A stretch of 64,000 bases of DNA from Citrobacter amalonaticus Y19 (GTDB lineage: Bacteria > Pseudomonadota > Gammaproteobacteria > Enterobacterales > Enterobacteriaceae): assembly GCF_000981805.1 (NCBI RefSeq), contig NZ_CP011132.1, positions 4,092,001 through 4,156,000 of the forward strand, given 5' to 3'. The notes under the pieces were generated by a model that saw only the letters and a list, made by a program, of their open reading frames with translations, searched no databases and was not told where the DNA came from. Of the stretch, positions 62,244-64,000 are shown piece after piece. The position numbers were made by a program, and so were the translations under genes. How positions within the stretch are numbered: the stretch's first letter is position 1; the number at the start of each line of letters is the position of its first letter.

Positions 62244-64000
62244 TCATTGTTGAGCCATAACCTGATCCGGCTGTTGCACCGCCACCTCGTCCTGCTCCGG
62301 ACGACGTGGAATGAACGACACAACCCAGGAAACCAGAGAAGTCAGAGACCGGAAAATTATTTTGACCGAAGACGGGGAGAACTCCGCAAGATGGCGATAG
62401 CCACGGAAACCCAGCTTCAGAATATCCAACAGGCTTTCCAGCGGCTTATCTTCCGGATAGCTGTCCTGCCAGAGCGCCCATGTATCGGCACGGGCAAACG
62501 TACACTGCACAAAATCGATATGTTGTTTGGTGGTTAACGGCATCAGTTGTAGCCCCACCTGTTCACCCCAAACGCGCGCCACCTGCGTCGGGAAGACATA
62601 CTCCTGCTGACCGCGTTTGAGCAGTAAATTTACCTTCTGCCCTTCCAGCACCTGAGCCTGACCGTTGATCTTGATCCCCAGACCACCGTCGGAGAAATCA
62701 TGAACGGTGCACGAGAACAGGTGTCCGTCTTCACGGGCAATTGCCGCCGGCATGGAAATTTCGACACGGTGTGAGCGGCGAACCTGCTTACTTTCTACCG
62801 ACACCGCCACCGCGCCGCCGAGGATGATCAGGTTGTAGAACACCCACACCAGGCTGACGATAACAGTCAGCATTTCATTTTCCGGCCCGTAGAAGTAACG
62901 CCAGACGCCCACCGCCACGCCGAACAGGTTAATCAGCACGAGGTAGATGTACGGACGGGAAATCACCCAGTCGACATACTCTTCTTCGACCAGCCCGCCC
63001 TTCGCGGTGACGTTGAACTTCCCTTTATGCGGGTTGATCAGCGCCACCAGCGTCGGCGGCGCGATATACCAGGCCAACACCGTTTCGTAGATCTCACTCC
63101 AGAAAGAGTGACGATACTTACCCTGAATTTTCGAGTTGGTCAGGCTGGCGTGGACCATGTGCGGCAGGACGAACAGCGCAATCATCAGCGCTGGCGCATA
63201 GATGATATAGGCATGCAGCAGCAGGAACGCCAGCGGGGCGGTCAGGAAGATCAGCCGTGGAACACCCGACAGGAAGTGGAACATGGCGTTGACGTAACAT
63301 AATCGCTGGGCGAACTTCAGCCCCTTGCCGGTCAACGGGTTATCGAGACGGAAAATCTGTACCATCCCGCGCGCCCAGCGAATACGCTGACCGATGTGAG
63401 CAGACAAACTTTCGGTCGCCAGCCCCGCCGCCTGCGGAATACGCATGTACGCGGAGGTATAACCGCGACGGTGCAAACGCAGCGAGGTATGCGCATCCTC
63501 AGTCACGGTTTCAACGGCAATGCCGCCGATTTCATCGAGCGGTTTACGGCGAATCACCGCACAGGAGCCGCAGAAGAAGGTGGCGTCCCACATGTCATTA
63601 CCGTCCTGCACCAGACCGTAAAACAGCGTGCCTTCGTTCGGCGTCTTGCGAAAACGCCCGAGGTTACGTTCAAACGGGTCCGGCGAGAAGAAGTGGTGCG
63701 GCGTCTGCATCATTGCCAGATTCTTGTCTTTCAGGAACCAGCCCATCGTCATTTGCAGGAACGAACGCGTCGGCACGTGGTCGCAGTCAAAGATCGAGAC
63801 AAACTCGCCTTTGGCATATTTCAGCGCGTTGTTAATGTTCCCGGCTTTGGCGTGTTCATGGGTGGTACGGGCGATATATTTCACCCCCACGGTCTGGGCG
63901 AACTGGCGGAACTCTTCACGTCCGCCATCGTCAAGGATCCAGATATTGAGCTTATCTTTCGGCCAGTCGATACCCAGCGACGCGTAAATGGTGTTTTTCA
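62244..64000 (-). CDS. bcsA: Cellulose synthase catalytic subunit BcsA, C-terminal two thirds
   Basis: The frame is open to the right edge, so the start lies outside. It contains the GT2 motifs FDCDH (UDP-glucose/metal), TEDAH (catalytic base), and QRIRWARG, then four or more membrane helices, and a C-terminal PilZ domain with RRSHR and DFSDGGLGIKI, the c-di-GMP site that opens the enzyme. About 585 residues are visible of about 870. Ten bases separate it from bcsB. Confidence 0.96.
   Translation of the reverse strand, partial: KNTIYASLGIDWPKDKLNIWILDDGGREEFRQFAQTVGVKYIARTTHEHAKAGNINNALKYAKGEFVSIFDCDHVPTRSFLQMTMGWFLKDKNLAMMQTPHHFFSPDPFERNLGRFRKTPNEGTLFYGLVQDGNDMWDATFFCGSCAVIRRKPLDEIGGIAVETVTEDAHTSLRLHRRGYTSAYMRIPQAAGLATESLSAHIGQRIRWARGMVQIFRLDNPLTGKGLKFAQRLCYVNAMFHFLSGVPRLIFLTAPLAFLLLHAYIIYAPALMIALFVLPHMVHASLTNSKIQGKYRHSFWSEIYETVLAWYIAPPTLVALINPHKGKFNVTAKGGLVEEEYVDWVISRPYIYLVLINLFGVAVGVWRYFYGPENEMLTVIVSLVWVFYNLIILGGAVAVSVESKQVRRSHRVEISMPAAIAREDGHLFSCTVHDFSDGGLGIKINGQAQVLEGQKVNLLLKRGQQEYVFPTQVARVWGEQVGLQLMPLTTKQHIDFVQCTFARADTWALWQDSYPEDKPLESLLDILKLGFRGYRHLAEFSPSSVKIIFRSLTSLVSWVVSFIPRRPEQDEVAVQQPDQVMAQQ

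Overview
The window is chromosomal DNA of an enterobacterium from the Escherichia/Salmonella/Citrobacter group. Most proteins match E. coli K-12 products that I know from memory, in nearly the same order (acpT-nikABCDER, yhhJ-rbbA-yhiI, yhiN-pitA-uspB-uspA-dtpB, rsmJ-prlC-rlmJ-gor, treF-yhjB-yhjC-yhjD-yhjE-yhjG-pdeH-kdgK-yhjJ-dctA-pdeK-bcsC-bcsZ-bcsB-bcsA). Several K-12 blocks are missing (rhsB/yhhI, yhiM, and the ars genes plus acid-fitness island between gor and treF), and other genes are present instead. Citrobacter fits best, but this was not tested by any search.

Layout. 1-5255 is the 3' end of an aryl-polyene-type (APE) biosynthetic cluster: an MMPL exporter, a DUF3261 lipoprotein, ketosynthase, dehydratase, ketoreductase and ketosynthase, in an overlapping operon. 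It runs straight into acpT, a phosphopantetheinyl transferase. 5842-11301 is the nickel uptake operon nikABCDE plus nikR, with a clear NikR operator. 11302-11722 is a tandem array of five 82-bp REP/BIME units. 11723-16649 is the RbbA-type ABC export operon (leftward). 16971-22861 holds yhiN, pitA, uspB, uspA and dtpB. 22930-24868 is a divergent pair of an Rrf2 regulator and an NDH-2-like flavoprotein. 24962-30335 holds rsmJ, prlC, rlmJ and gor.

30876-35982 is an AT-richer four-gene chaperone-usher fimbrial operon in the place of the K-12 acid-fitness region. treF follows, then a membrane protein of unknown function facing it, a GNAT acetyltransferase, yhjB, an SDR/LysR pair (the LysR resembles YhjC), yhjD, yhjE, yhjG, the c-di-GMP phosphodiesterase gene pdeH behind a perfect flagellar sigma-28 promoter, kdgK, yhjJ, dctA, a second phosphodiesterase gene pdeK, and the cellulose synthase genes bcsC-bcsZ-bcsB-bcsA (bcsA runs off the right edge).

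Several genes concern the cell surface and the sessile/motile choice: APE pigment, fimbriae, cellulose, and two c-di-GMP phosphodiesterases. REP/BIME elements lie in many 3' gaps, and in several places they have entered genes: one lengthens the signal peptide of the DUF3261 lipoprotein and the tail of the exporter. No tRNA, rRNA, CRISPR array, insertion sequence or prophage was seen.
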